From NCBI GenBank assembly GCA_946699065.1, contig CAMPDV010001185.1, forward strand, positions 1 through 64,000: 64,000 nucleotides of DNA, read 5' to 3'. Each line of letters starts with the position of its first letter. The first letter of the stretch is position 1. The stretch is from Loxodes magnus (Eukaryota; Ciliophora; Karyorelictea; Loxodida; Loxodidae). Positions 1-10,642 of this stretch are shown piece by piece. The notes under the pieces are model-generated. The model was not told where the DNA came from. It worked only from the letters and a program-made list of their open reading frames with translations, and did not search any database. The position numbers were made by a program, and so were the translations under genes.

Positions 1-850
1 AGTTCAAGACAAACTTAAAAACAAAATAATTACTCTTCTACCTTACTTTTCTTCTTCACTTTTAAAACTAAATACTCTTTTTAACTCATATCTAAGCTCA
101 AGACAAACTTAAAAACAAAATAATTACTCTTCTACCTTACTTTTTCTTCTTCACTTTTAAAACTAAATACTCTTTATAACTCATATCTAAGTTCAAGACA
201 AACTTAAAAACAAAATAATTACTCTTCTACCTTACTTTTCTTCTTCACTTTTAAAACTTACTACTCTTTATAACTCATATCTAAGCTCAAGACAAACTTA
301 AAAACAAAATAATTACTCTTCTACCTTACTTTTCTTCTTCACTTTTAAAACTAACTACTCTTTTTAACTCATATCTAAGCTCAAGACAAACTTAAAAACA
401 AAATAATTACTCTTCTACCTTACTTTTCTTCTTCACTTTTAAAACTAACTACTCTTTATAACTCATATCTAAGCTCAAGACAAACTTAAAAACAAAATAA
501 TAACTCTTCTTTTTTACTTTTCTTCTTCACTTTTAAAACTTACTACTCTTTTTAACTCATATCTAAGCTCAAGACAAACTAAAAAACAAAATAATTACTC
601 TTCTACCTTACTTTTCTTCTTCACTTTTAAAACTAAATACTCTTTATAACTCATATCTAAGCTCAAGACAAACTTAAAAACAAAATAATTACTCTTCTAC
701 CTTACTTTTCTTCTTCACTTTTAAAACTTACTACTCTTTTTAACTCATATCTAAGCTCAAGACAAACTTAAAAACAAAATAATTACTCTTCTTTTTTACT
801 TTTCTTCTTCACTTTTAAAACTTACTACTCTTTATAACTCATATCTAAGC
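1..850 (-). repeat. Higher-order repeat block, copy 1 (about 9 units)
   Basis: Nine consecutive variant units follow a fixed order that returns at 942 and at 2628. The order of the 3' variant is AAATAC, AAATAC, TTACTAC, AACTAC, AACTAC, TTACTAC, AAATAC, TTACTAC, TTACTAC. The sixth unit carries AATAACTC plus CTTTTTTAC, and the seventh carries the otherwise rare AACTAAAAAAC. The second unit has one extra T (CTTTTTC), absent from the other copies. Matching to copy 3 ends at 850, where this copy reads AGCTTAAG. The left end is cut by the window. Confidence 0.9.
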
Positions 851-941
851 TTAAGACAAACTTAAAAACAAAATAATTACTCTTCTACCTTACTTTTCTT
901 CTTCACTTTTAAAACTTACTACTCTTTATAACTCATATCTA

Positions 942-1722
942 AGCTCAAGACAAACTTAAAAACAAAATAATTACTCTTCTACCTTACTTTTCTTCTTCAC
1001 TTTTAAAACTAAATACTCTTTTTAACTCATATCTAAGCTCAAGACAAACTTAAAAACAAAATAATTACTCTTCTACCTTACTTTTCTTCTTCACTTTTAA
1101 AACTAAATACTCTTTATAACTCATATCTAAGTTCAAGACAAACTTAAAAACAAAATAATTACTCTTCTACCTTACTTTTCTTCTTCACTTTTAAAACTTA
1201 CTACTCTTTATAACTCATATCTAAGCTCAAGACAAACTTAAAAACAAAATAATTACTCTTCTACCTTACTTTTCTTCTTCACTTTTAAAACTAACTACTC
1301 TTTTTAACTCATATCTAAGCTCAAGACAAACTTAAAAACAAAATAATTACTCTTCTACCTTACTTTTCTTCTTCACTTTTAAAACTAACTACTCTTTATA
1401 ACTCATATCTAAGCTCAAGACAAACTTAAAAACAAAATAATAACTCTTCTTTTTTACTTTTCTTCTTCACTTTTAAAACTTACTACTCTTTTTAACTCAT
1501 ATCTAAGCTCAAGACAAACTAAAAAACAAAATAATTACTCTTCTACCTTACTTTTCTTCTTCACTTTTAAAACTAAATACTCTTTATAACTCATATCTAA
1601 GCTCAAGACAAACTTAAAAACAAAATAATTACTCTTCTACCTTACTTTTCTTCTTCACTTTTAAAACTTACTACTCTTTTTAACTCATATCTAAGCTCAA
1701 GACAAACTTAAAAACAAAATAA
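942..1722 (-). repeat. Higher-order repeat block, copy 2 (about 8 units)
   Basis: This block repeats the unit order of 1-782 at an offset of 941 bp, with only one substitution noted in the first unit (AGCTC instead of AGTTC) and without the extra T of copy 1. It includes the rare AACTAAAAAAC unit at about 1517. It diverges at 1723, where AATAAATAC replaces AATAATTAC. The 10-unit offset between copies 1 and 2 indicates a segmental tandem duplication within the satellite. Confidence 0.9.
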
Positions 1723-2627
1723 ATACTCTTCTTTTTTACTTTTCTTCTTCACTTTTAAAACTAACTACTCTTTATAACTCATATCTAAGCTCAAGACAAA
1801 CTTAAAAACAAAATAATTACTCTTCTTCTTTACTTTTCTTCTTCACTTTTAAAACTAACTACTCTTTATAACTCATAACTAAGCTCAAGACAAACTTAAA
1901 AAACAAAAATTACTCTTCTTTTTTACTTTTCTTCTTCACTTTTAAAACTAACTACTCTTTATAACTCTCATCTAAGCTCAAGACAAACTTAAAAACAAAA
2001 TAATTACTCTTCTTCTTGACTTTTCTTCTTCACTTTTAAAACTAAATACTCTTTTTAACTCATATCTAAGCTCAAGACAAACTTAAAAACAAAAATAACT
2101 CTTCTACCTTACTTTTCTTCTTCACTTTTAAAACTTACTACTCTTTATAACTCATATCTAAGCTCAAGACAAACTTAAAAACAAAAATTACTCTTCTTTT
2201 CTTACTTTTCTTCTTCACTTTTAAAACTTACTACTCTTTATAACTCATATCTAAGTTCAAGACAAACTTAAAAAAAATAATAACTCTTCTTTTTTACTTT
2301 TCTTCTTCACTTTTAAAACTAACTACTCTTTATAACTCATATCTAAGCTCAAGACAAACTTAAAAACAAAATAATTACTCTTCTACCTTACTTTTCTTCT
2401 TCACTTTTAAAACTTACTACTCTTTATAACTCATATCTAAGTTCAAGACAAACTTAAAAACAAAATAATTACTCTTCTACCTTACTTTTCTTCTTCACTT
2501 TTAAAACTAACTACTCTTTTTAACTCATATCTAAGTTCAAGACAAACTTAAAAACAAAATAATAACTCTTCTACCTTACTTTTCTTCTTCACTTTTAAAA
2601 CTTACTACTCTTTATAACTCATATCTA

Positions 2628-3476
2628 AGTTCAAGACAAACTTAAAAACAAAATAATTACTCTTCTACCTTACTTTTCTTCTTCACTTTTAAAACTAAAT
2701 ACTCTTTTTAACTCATATCTAAGCTCAAGACAAACTTAAAAACAAAATAATTACTCTTCTACCTTACTTTTCTTCTTCACTTTTAAAACTAAATACTCTT
2801 TATAACTCATATCTAAGTTCAAGACAAACTTAAAAACAAAATAATTACTCTTCTACCTTACTTTTCTTCTTCACTTTTAAAACTTACTACTCTTTATAAC
2901 TCATATCTAAGCTCAAGACAAACTTAAAAACAAAATAATTACTCTTCTACCTTACTTTTCTTCTTCACTTTTAAAACTAACTACTCTTTTTAACTCATAT
3001 CTAAGCTCAAGACAAACTTAAAAACAAAATAATTACTCTTCTACCTTACTTTTCTTCTTCACTTTTAAAACTAACTACTCTTTATAACTCATATCTAAGC
3101 TCAAGACAAACTTAAAAACAAAATAATAACTCTTCTTTTTTACTTTTCTTCTTCACTTTTAAAACTTACTACTCTTTTTAACTCATATCTAAGCTCAAGA
3201 CAAACTAAAAAACAAAATAATTACTCTTCTACCTTACTTTTCTTCTTCACTTTTAAAACTAAATACTCTTTATAACTCATATCTAAGCTCAAGACAAACT
3301 TAAAAACAAAATAATTACTCTTCTACCTTACTTTTCTTCTTCACTTTTAAAACTTACTACTCTTTTTAACTCATATCTAAGCTCAAGACAAACTTAAAAA
3401 CAAAATAATTACTCTTCTTTTTTACTTTTCTTCTTCACTTTTAAAACTTACTACTCTTTATAACTCATATCTAAGC
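2628..3476 (-). repeat. Higher-order repeat block, copy 3 (about 9 units)
   Basis: This third copy matches 1-850 over 849 bp, including the first-unit AGTTC variant and the ninth CTTTTTTAC/TTACTAC unit, which copy 2 lacks. The only length difference I saw is the extra T in copy 1. It is therefore closer to copy 1 than the intervening copy 2 is at both ends. The match ends at 3476 (AGCTCAAG here, AGCTTAAG in copy 1). Confidence 0.9.
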
Positions 3477-3794
3477 TCAAGACAAACTTAAAAAACAAAA
3501 ATTACTCTTCTACCTTACTTTTCTTCTTCACTTTTAAAACTAACTACTCTTTATAACTCATATCTAAGCTCAAGACAAACTTAAAAACAAAAATTACTCT
3601 TCTTCTTTACTTTTCTTCTTCACTTTTAAAACTTACTACTCTTTTTAACTCATATCTAAGCTCAAGACAAACTTAAAAACAAAATAAATACTCTTCTACC
3701 TTACTTTTCTTCTTCACTTTTAAAACTAACTACTCTTTATAACTCATATCTAAGCTCAAGACAAACTTAAAAACAAAATAATTACTCTTCTTTT

Positions 3795-4037
3795 CTTACT
3801 TTTCTTCTTCACTTTTAAAACTTACTACTCTTTATAACTCTCATCTAAGTTCAAGACAAACTTAAAAACAAAATAATTACTCTTCTACCTTACTTTTCTT
3901 CTTCACTTTTAAAACTAACTACTCTTTATAACTCATATCTAAGCTCAAGACAAACTTAAAAACAAAATAATTACTCTTCTACCTTACTTTTCTTCTTCAC
4001 TTTTAAAACTTACTACTCTTTATAACTCTCATCTAAG
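3795..4037 (-). repeat. 243 bp segment of a 6-unit (560 bp) higher-order repeat, copy a
   Basis: This segment is identical to 4355-4597 by reading both, at an offset of 560 bp. Both carry the CTCTCATCTAAG variant (the reverse complement of CTTAGATGAGAG) at the start and end, an AACTAC unit and a TTACTAC unit between. A related pair lies at about 4201-4340 and 4765-4905, sharing the A-rich tract after ACTTAAAA and the rare CTTAATACTC at 4287 and 4851 (offset 564). The 560 bp, six-unit period therefore extends over about 3.8-4.9 kb. Confidence 0.85.
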
Positions 4038-4354
4038 TTCAAGACAAACTTAAAAAAATAATAACTTTTCTTTTTTACTTTTCTTCTTCACTTTTAAAAC
4101 TAACTACTCTTTATAACTCATATCTAAGCTCAAGACAAACTTAAAAACAAAATAATTACTCTTCTACCTTACTTTTCTTCTTCACTTTTAAAACTTACTA
4201 CTCTTTATAACTCATATCTAAGCTCAAGACAAACTTAAAAAAAAATAATTACTCTTCTACCTTACTTTTCTTCTTCACTTTTAAAACTTAATACTCTTTA
4301 TAACTCATATCTAAGCTCAAGACAAACTTAAAAACAAAATAATTACTCTTCTAC

Positions 4355-4597
4355 CTTACTTTTCTTCTTCACTTTTAAAACTTACTACTCTTTATAACTC
4401 TCATCTAAGTTCAAGACAAACTTAAAAACAAAATAATTACTCTTCTACCTTACTTTTCTTCTTCACTTTTAAAACTAACTACTCTTTATAACTCATATCT
4501 AAGCTCAAGACAAACTTAAAAACAAAATAATTACTCTTCTACCTTACTTTTCTTCTTCACTTTTAAAACTTACTACTCTTTATAACTCTCATCTAAG
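4355..4597 (-). repeat. 243 bp segment of a 6-unit (560 bp) higher-order repeat, copy b
   Basis: This is the downstream partner of 3795-4037. It diverges at 4598, where this copy reads AAGCTC and the other AAGTTC. It lies only about 0.75 kb from the palindromic orientation switch. Confidence 0.85.
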
Positions 4598-5186
4598 CTC
4601 AAGACAAACTTAAAAACAAAATAATTACTCTTCTACCTTACTTTTCTTCTTCACTTTTAAAACTTACTACTCTTTATAACTCATATCTAAGCTCAAGACA
4701 AACTTAAAAACAAAATAATTACTCTTCTACCTTACTTTTCTTCTTCACTTTTAAAACTAACTACTCTTTATAACTCATATCTAAGCTCAAGACAAACTTA
4801 AAAAAAAAATAATTACTCTTCTACCTTACTTTTCTTCTTCACTTTTAAAACTTAATACTCTTTATAACTCATATCTAAGCTCAAGACAAACTTAAAAACA
4901 AAATAATTACTCTTCTACCTTACTTTTCTTCTTCACTTTTAAAACTTACTACTCTTTTTAACTCATATCTAAGCTCAAGACAAACTTAAAAACAAAATAA
5001 TTACTCTTCTACCTTACTTTTCTTCTTCACTTTTAAAACTAACTACTCTTTATAACTCATATCTAAGCTCAAGACAAACTTAAAAACAAAATAATTACTC
5101 TTCTTTTTTACTTTTCTTCTTCACTTTTAAAACTAACTACTCTTTATAACTCATATCTAAGCTCAAGACAAACTTAAAAACAAAAT

Positions 5187-5498
5187 AATTACTCTTCTAC
5201 CTTACTTTTCTTCTTCACTTTTAAAACTAACTACTCTTTATAACTCATATCTAAGCTCAAGACAAACTTAAAAACAAAATAATTACTCTTCTACCTTACT
5301 TTTCTTCTTCACTTTTAAAACTTACTACTCTTTATAACTCATATGAGTTATAAAGAGTAGTAAGTTTTAAAAGTGAAGAAGAAAAGTAAGGTAGAAGAGT
5401 AATTATTTTGTTTTTAAGTTTGTCTTGAGCTTAGATATGAGTTATAAAGAGTAGTTAGTTTTAAAAGTGAAGAAGAAAAGTAAGGTAGAAGAGTAATT
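5187..5498. repeat. Spacer-free perfect palindrome at the array orientation switch
   Basis: The two arms, 5187-5342 and 5343-5498, are perfect reverse complements of 156 bp each with no loop, centred on AACTCAT|ATGAGTT. The centre creates CATATG (5340-5345), which I did not see elsewhere in the window because normal units read CTCATATCTAAG or CTTAGATATGAG. The junction shares a 4 bp self-complementary ATAT between both orientations, consistent with microhomology joining. Arm identity stops at 5186/5499, where the right arm lacks 2 bp of the T-tract, and further out the unit types differ. The outer array is therefore not a long mirror image, which argues against a simple fold-back read artefact. 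Confidence 0.93.
5343..5436 (+). repeat. Reference 94 bp satellite unit
   Basis: This intact unit is the first one after the orientation switch. It counts 36 A, 34 T, 22 G and 2 C. Its first two thirds are purine-rich, with GAAGAAGAAAAG as the longest pure purine run near positions 33-44. Positions 61-79 are T-rich. An AGCT (AluI) site lies near the 3' end in GAGCTTAG. Both strands close all three frames inside the unit: on plus, TAA at unit positions 9, 19 and 26, TAG at 16 and TGA at 2 and 32. It contains no CpG. Two units make 188 bp, close to common nucleosome repeat lengths; that link is my inference only. Confidence 0.95.
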
Positions 5499-8400
5499 TT
5501 TGTTTTTAAGTTTGTCTTGAGCTTAGATGAGAGTTATAAAGAGTAGTAAGTTTTAAAAGTGAAGAAGAAAAGTAAGGTAGAAGAGTAATTATTTTGTTTT
5601 TAAGTTTGTCTTGAGCTTAGATGAGAGTTATAAAGAGTAGTAAGTTTTAAAAGTGAAGAAGAAAAGTAACGTAGAAGAGTTATTATTTTGTTTTTAAGTT
5701 TGTCTTGAGCTTAGATGAGAGTTATGAAGAGTAGTTAGTTTTAAAAGTGAAGAAGAAAAGTAAAAAAGAAGAGTTATTATTTTGTTTTTAAGTTTGTCTT
5801 GAGCTTAGATATGAGTTATAAAGAGTAGTAAGTTTTAAAAGTGAAGAAGAAAAGTAAGGTAGAAGAGTAATTATTTTGTTTTTAAGTTTGTCTTAAGCTT
5901 AGATGAAAGTATAAAGAGTAGTTAGTTTTAAAAGTGAAGAAGAAAAGTAAAGAAGAAGAGTAATTTTTATTTTTAAGTTTGTCTTGAGCTTAGATATGAG
6001 TTATAAAGAGTATTTAGTTTTAATAGTGAAGAAGAAAAGTAAAGAAGAAGAGTTATTTTTGTTTTTAAGTTTGTCTTGAGCTTAGATATGAGTTATAAAG
6101 AGTAGTAAGTTTTAAAAGTGAAGAAGAAAAGTAAGGTAGAAGAGTAATTATTTTGTTTTTAAGTTTGTCTTGAGCTTAGATGAGAGTTATAAAGAGTAGT
6201 AAGTTTTAAAAGTGAAGAAGAAAAGTAAAAAAGAAGAGTTATTATTTTTTTAAGTTTGTCTTGAGCTTAGATATGAGTTATAAAGAGTAGTAAGTTTTAA
6301 AAGTGAAGAAGAAAAGTAAAAAAGAAGAGTTATTATTTTTTTAAGTTTGTCTTGAGCTTAGATATGAGTTATAAAGAGTAGTAAGTTTTAAAAGTGAAGA
6401 AGAAAAGTAAAGAAGAAGAGTAATTTTTAGTTTTTAAGTTTGTCTTGAGCTTAGATATGAGTTATAAAGAGTAGTTAGTTTTAAAAGTGAAGAAGAAAAG
6501 TAAAGAAGAAGAGTTATTATTTTGTTTTTAAGTTTGTCTTGAGCTTAGATATGAGTTATAAAGAGTAGTAAGTTTTAAAGTGAAGAAGAAAAGTAAGGTA
6601 GAAGAGTTATTATTTTGTTTTTAAGTTTGTCTTAAGCTTAGATGAGAGTTATAAAGAGTATTTAGTTTTAAAAGTGAAGAAGAAAAGTCAAGAAGAAGAG
6701 TAATTATTTTGTTTTTAAGTTTGTCTTGAGCTTAGATATGAGTTAAAAAGAGTAGTAAGTTTTAAAAGTGAAGAAGAAAAGTCAAGAAGAAGAGTAATTA
6801 TTTTGTTTTTTAAGTTTGTCTTGAGCTTAGATGAGAGTTATAAAGAGTAGTTAGTTTTAAAAGTGAAGAAGAAAAGTAAAAAAGAAGAGTTATTATTTTT
6901 TTAAGTTTGTCTTGAACTTAGATGAGAGTTATAAAGAGTAGTAAGTTTTAAAGTGAAGAAGAAAAGTAAAAAAGAAGAGTTATTATTTTTTTAAGTTTGT
7001 CTTGAGCTTAGATATGAGTTATAAAGAGTATTTAGTTTTAAAAGTGAAGAAGAAAAGTAAAGAAGAAGAGTAATTTTTGTTTTTAAGTTTGTCTTAAGCT
7101 TAGATGAGAGTTATAAAGAGTAGTAAGTTTTAAAAGTGAAGAAGAAAAGTAAGGTAGAAGAGTAATCATTTTGTTTTTAAGTTTGTCTTGAGCTTAGATA
7201 TGAGTTAAAAAGAGTAGTTAGTTTTAAAAGTGAAGAAGAAAAGTAAGGTAGAAGAGTAATTATTTTTTTAAGTTTGTCTTAAGCTTAGATGAGAGTTATA
7301 AAGAGTAGTAAGTTTTAAAAGTGAAGAAGAAAAGTAAGGTAGAAGAGTAATTATTTTGTTTTTAAGTTTGTTCTTAAGCTTAGATGAGAGTTAAAAAGAG
7401 TAGTAAGTTTTAAAAGTGAAGAAGAAAAGTAAAAAAGAAGAGTTATTATTTTTTTAAGTTTGTCTTGAGCTTAGATATGAGTTATAAAGAGTAGTAAGTT
7501 TTAAAAGTGAAGAAGAAAAGTAAGGTAGAAAAGTTATTATTTTTTTAAGTTTGTCTTGAACTTAGATGAGAGTTATAAAGAGTATTAAGTTTTAAAAGTG
7601 AAGAAGAAAAGTAAAAAAGAAGAGTTATTATTTTTTTAAGTTTGTCTTGAGCTTAGATATGAGTTATAAAGAGTAGTAAGTTTTAAAAGTGAAGAAGAAA
7701 AGTAAAGAAGAAGAGTTATTATTTTTTTAAGTTTGTCTTGAACTTAGATGAGAGTTATAAAGAGTATTAAGTTTTAAAAGTGAAGAAGAAAAGTAAGGTA
7801 GAAGAGTTATTATTTTGTTTTTAAGTTTGTCTTGAGCTTAGATATGAGTTATAAAGAGTAGTAAGTTTTAAAAGTGAAGAAGAAAAGTAAGGTAGAAGAG
7901 TAATTATTTTGTTTTTAAGTTTGTCTTAAGCTTAGATGAGAGTTATAAAGAGTAGTAAGTTTTAAAAGTGAAGAAGAAAAGTAAAAAAGAAGAGTTATTA
8001 TTTTTTTAAGTTTGTCTTGAGCTTAGATATGAGTTATAAAGAGTAGTTAGTTTTAAAAGTGAAGAAGAAAAGTAAAAAAGAAGAGTTATTATTTTTTTAA
8101 GTTTGTCTTGAACTTAGATGAGAGTTATAAAGAGTATTTAGTTTTAAAAGTGAAGAAGAAAAGTAAGGTAGAAGAGTAATTGATTTGTTTTTAAGTTTGT
8201 CTTGAGCTTAGATATGAGTTATAAAGAGTAGTAAGTTTTAAAAGTGAAGAAGAAAAGTAAGGTAGAAGAGTAATTATTTTGTTTTTAAGTTTGTCTTGAG
8301 CTTAGATATGAGTTATAAAGAGTAGTTAGTTTTAATAGTGAAGAAGAAAAGTAAGGTAGAAGAGTAATTTTTGTTTTTAAGTTTGTCTTGAGCTTAGATA

Positions 8401-10197
8401 TGAGTTATAAAGAGTATTTAGTTTTAAAAGTGAAGAAGAAAAGTAAGGTAGAAGAGTAATTATTTTGTTTTTAAGTTTGTCTTAAGCTTAGATGAGAGTT
8501 ATAAAGAGTATTTAGTTTTAAAAGTGAAGAAGAAAAGTAAGGTAGAAGAGTTATTATTTTTTTAAGTTTGTCTTGAGCTTAGATATGAGTTATAAAGAGT
8601 AGTTAGTTTTAAAAGTGAAGAAGAAAAGTAAAAAAAGAAGAGTTATTATTTTTTTAAGTTTGTCTTGAACTTAGATGAGAGTTATAAAGAGTATTAAGTT
8701 TTAAAAGTGAAGAAGAAAAGTAAAAAAGAAGAGTTATTATTTTTTTAAGTTTGTCTTGAGCTTAGATATGAGTTATAAAGAGTAGTTAGTTTTAATAGTG
8801 AAGAAGAAAAGTAAGGTAGAAGAGTAATTTTTGTTTTTAAGTTTGTCTTGAGCTTAGATATGAGTTATAAAGAGTATTTAGTTTTAAAAGTGAAGAAGAA
8901 AAGTAAGGTAGAAGAGTAATTATTTTGTTTTTAAGTTTGTCTTAAGCTTTGATGAGAGTTATAAAGAGTAGTTAGTTTTAAAAGTGAAGAAGAAAAGTAA
9001 GGTAGAAGAGTAATTGATTTGTTTTTAAGTTTGTCTTGAGCTTAGATATGAGTTATAAAGAGTATTTAGTTTTAAAAGTGAAGAAGAAAAGTAAAGAAGA
9101 AGAGTAATTTTTGTTTTTTAAGTTTGTCTTAAGCTTAGATGAGAGTTATAAAGAGTAGTAAGTTTTAAAAGTGAAGAAGAAAAGTAAGGTTGAAGAGTTA
9201 TTATTTTGTTTTTAAGTTTGTCTTGAGCTTAGATATGAGTTAAAAAGAGTAGTTAGTTTTAAAAGTGAAGAAGAAAAGTAAAGAAGAAGAGTAATTATTG
9301 TTTTTAAGTTTGTCTTAAGCTTAGATATGAGTTATAAAGAGTAGTAAGTTTTAAAAGTGAAGAAGAAAAGTAAGGTAGAAGAGTAATTTTTGTTTTTAAG
9401 TTTGTCTTGAGCTTAGATATGAGTTATAAAGAGTAGTTAGTTTTAAAAGTGAAGAAGAAAAGTAAGGTAGAAGAGTTATTATTTTGTTTTTAAGTTTGTC
9501 TTAAGCTTAGATGAGAGTTATAAAGAGTAGTAAGTTTTAAAAGTGAAGAAGAAAAGTAAGGTAGAAGAGTAATTTTTGTTTTTAAGTTTGTCTTGAGCTT
9601 AGATATGAGTTATAAAGAGTAGTAAGTTTTAAAAGTGAAGAAGAAAAGTAAGGTAGAAGAGTAATCATTTTGTTTTTAAGTTTGTCTTAAGCTTAGATGA
9701 GAGTTATAAAGAGTAGTAAGTTTTAAAAGTGAAGAAGAAAAGTAAGGTAGAAGAGTAATTATTTTGTTTTTAAGTTTGTCTTAAGCTTAGATGAGAGTTA
9801 AAAAGAGTAGTAAGTTTTAAAAGTGAAGAAGAAAAGTAAAAAAGAAGAGTTATTATTTTGTTTTTTAAGTTTGTCTTAAGCTTAGATGAGAGTTATAAAG
9901 AGTAGTAAGTTTTAAAAGTGAAGAAGAAAAGTAAGGTAGAAGAGTAATTATTTTGTTTTTAAGTTTGTCTTGAGCTTAGATGAGAGTTATAAAGAGTAGT
10001 TAGTTTTAAAAGTGAAGAAGAAAAGTAAGGTAGAAGAGTTATTATTTTGTTTTTAAGTTTGTCTTAAGCTTAGATGAGAGTTATAAAGAGTAGTAAGTTT
10101 TAAAAGTGAAGAAGAAAAGTAAGGTAGAAGAGTAATTTTTGTTTTTAAGTTTGTCTTGAGCTTAGATATGAGTTATAAAGAGTAGTAAGTTTTAAAA

Positions 10198-10231
10198 GTG
10201 AAGAAGAAAAGTAAGTGAAGAAGAAAAGTAA
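10198..10231 (+). repeat. 17 bp tandem duplication inside a unit
   Basis: GTGAAGAAGAAAAGTAA occurs at 10198-10214 and immediately again at 10215-10231, lengthening one unit. The duplicated piece is the purine-rich core, itself made of GAA-like steps, so replication slippage is a likely cause. A similar small expansion of the same core is seen near 63350-63372. Confidence 0.9.
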
Positions 10232-10573
10232 AAAAGAAGAGTTATTATTTTGTTTTTAAGTTTGTCTTGAGCTTAGATATGAGTTATAAAGAGTATTTAG
10301 TTTTAAAAGTGAAGAAGAAAAGTAAGGTAGAAGAGTAATCATTTTGTTTTTAAGTTTGTCTTAAGCTTAGATGAGAGTTATAAAGAGTAGTAAGTTTTAA
10401 AAGTGAAGAAGAAAAGTAAGGTAGAAGAGTAATTATTTTGTTTTTAAGTTTGTCTTGAGCTTAGATGAGAGTTATAAAGAGTAGTTAGTTTTAAAAGTGA
10501 AGAAGAAAAGTAAGGTAGAAGAGTTATTATTTTGTTTTTAAGTTTGTCTTAAGCTTAGATGAGAGTTATAAAG

Positions 10574-10642
10574 AGTAGTAAGTTTTAAAAGTGAAGAAGA
10601 AAAGTAATAGTAGTAAGTTTTAAAAGTGAAGAAGAAAAGTAA
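10574..10642 (+). repeat. 35 bp tandem duplication inside a unit
   Basis: A segment beginning AGTAGTAAG and running to GAAAAGTAA occurs at 10574-10608 and restarts at 10609, so one unit carries two copies of its 5' purine-rich half. The break falls at GTAATAGTAG, joining GTAA to TAGTAG. It is a second local slippage event within 400 bp of the one at 10198. Confidence 0.88.

Larger units (their letters stand above)
1..5342 (-). repeat. Satellite array, about 94 bp units, G-rich strand on minus (inverted block)
   Basis: This is a continuous head-to-tail array of about 57 units and is the reverse complement of the repeat filling the rest of the window. Each unit reads, on plus, through AGCTCAAGACAAAC, a C/T-rich middle with CTTCTTCAC, then TATAACTCATATCT. 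Unit starts (AGTTC or AGCTC) at 1, 95 and 190 give a period of 94-95 bp; the 95 bp unit has one extra T. There is no spacer and no foreign sequence. Variant sites are shared with the plus-oriented array: CTACCTT versus CTTTTTTAC, AAATAC/TTACTAC/AACTAC, TTTTTAAC/TTTATAAC, and AGCTC/AGTTC. The G:C imbalance is reversed here: plus is C-rich. The block probably continues beyond the left edge of the window. No gene is present and stop codons close all frames. Confidence 0.97.

Noticed and set aside
5187..5498. Palindrome as a rho-independent terminator, inverted terminal repeat of a transposon or replication origin
   Set aside because: The arms are ordinary satellite units with no loop, no following U-tract signal, no transposase gene and no target-site duplication.
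5187..5498. Orientation switch as a plain fold-back read artefact
   Set aside because: A fold-back would mirror the array for a long distance, but left and right flanks diverge in unit type after 156 bp. It is not fully excluded without reads.
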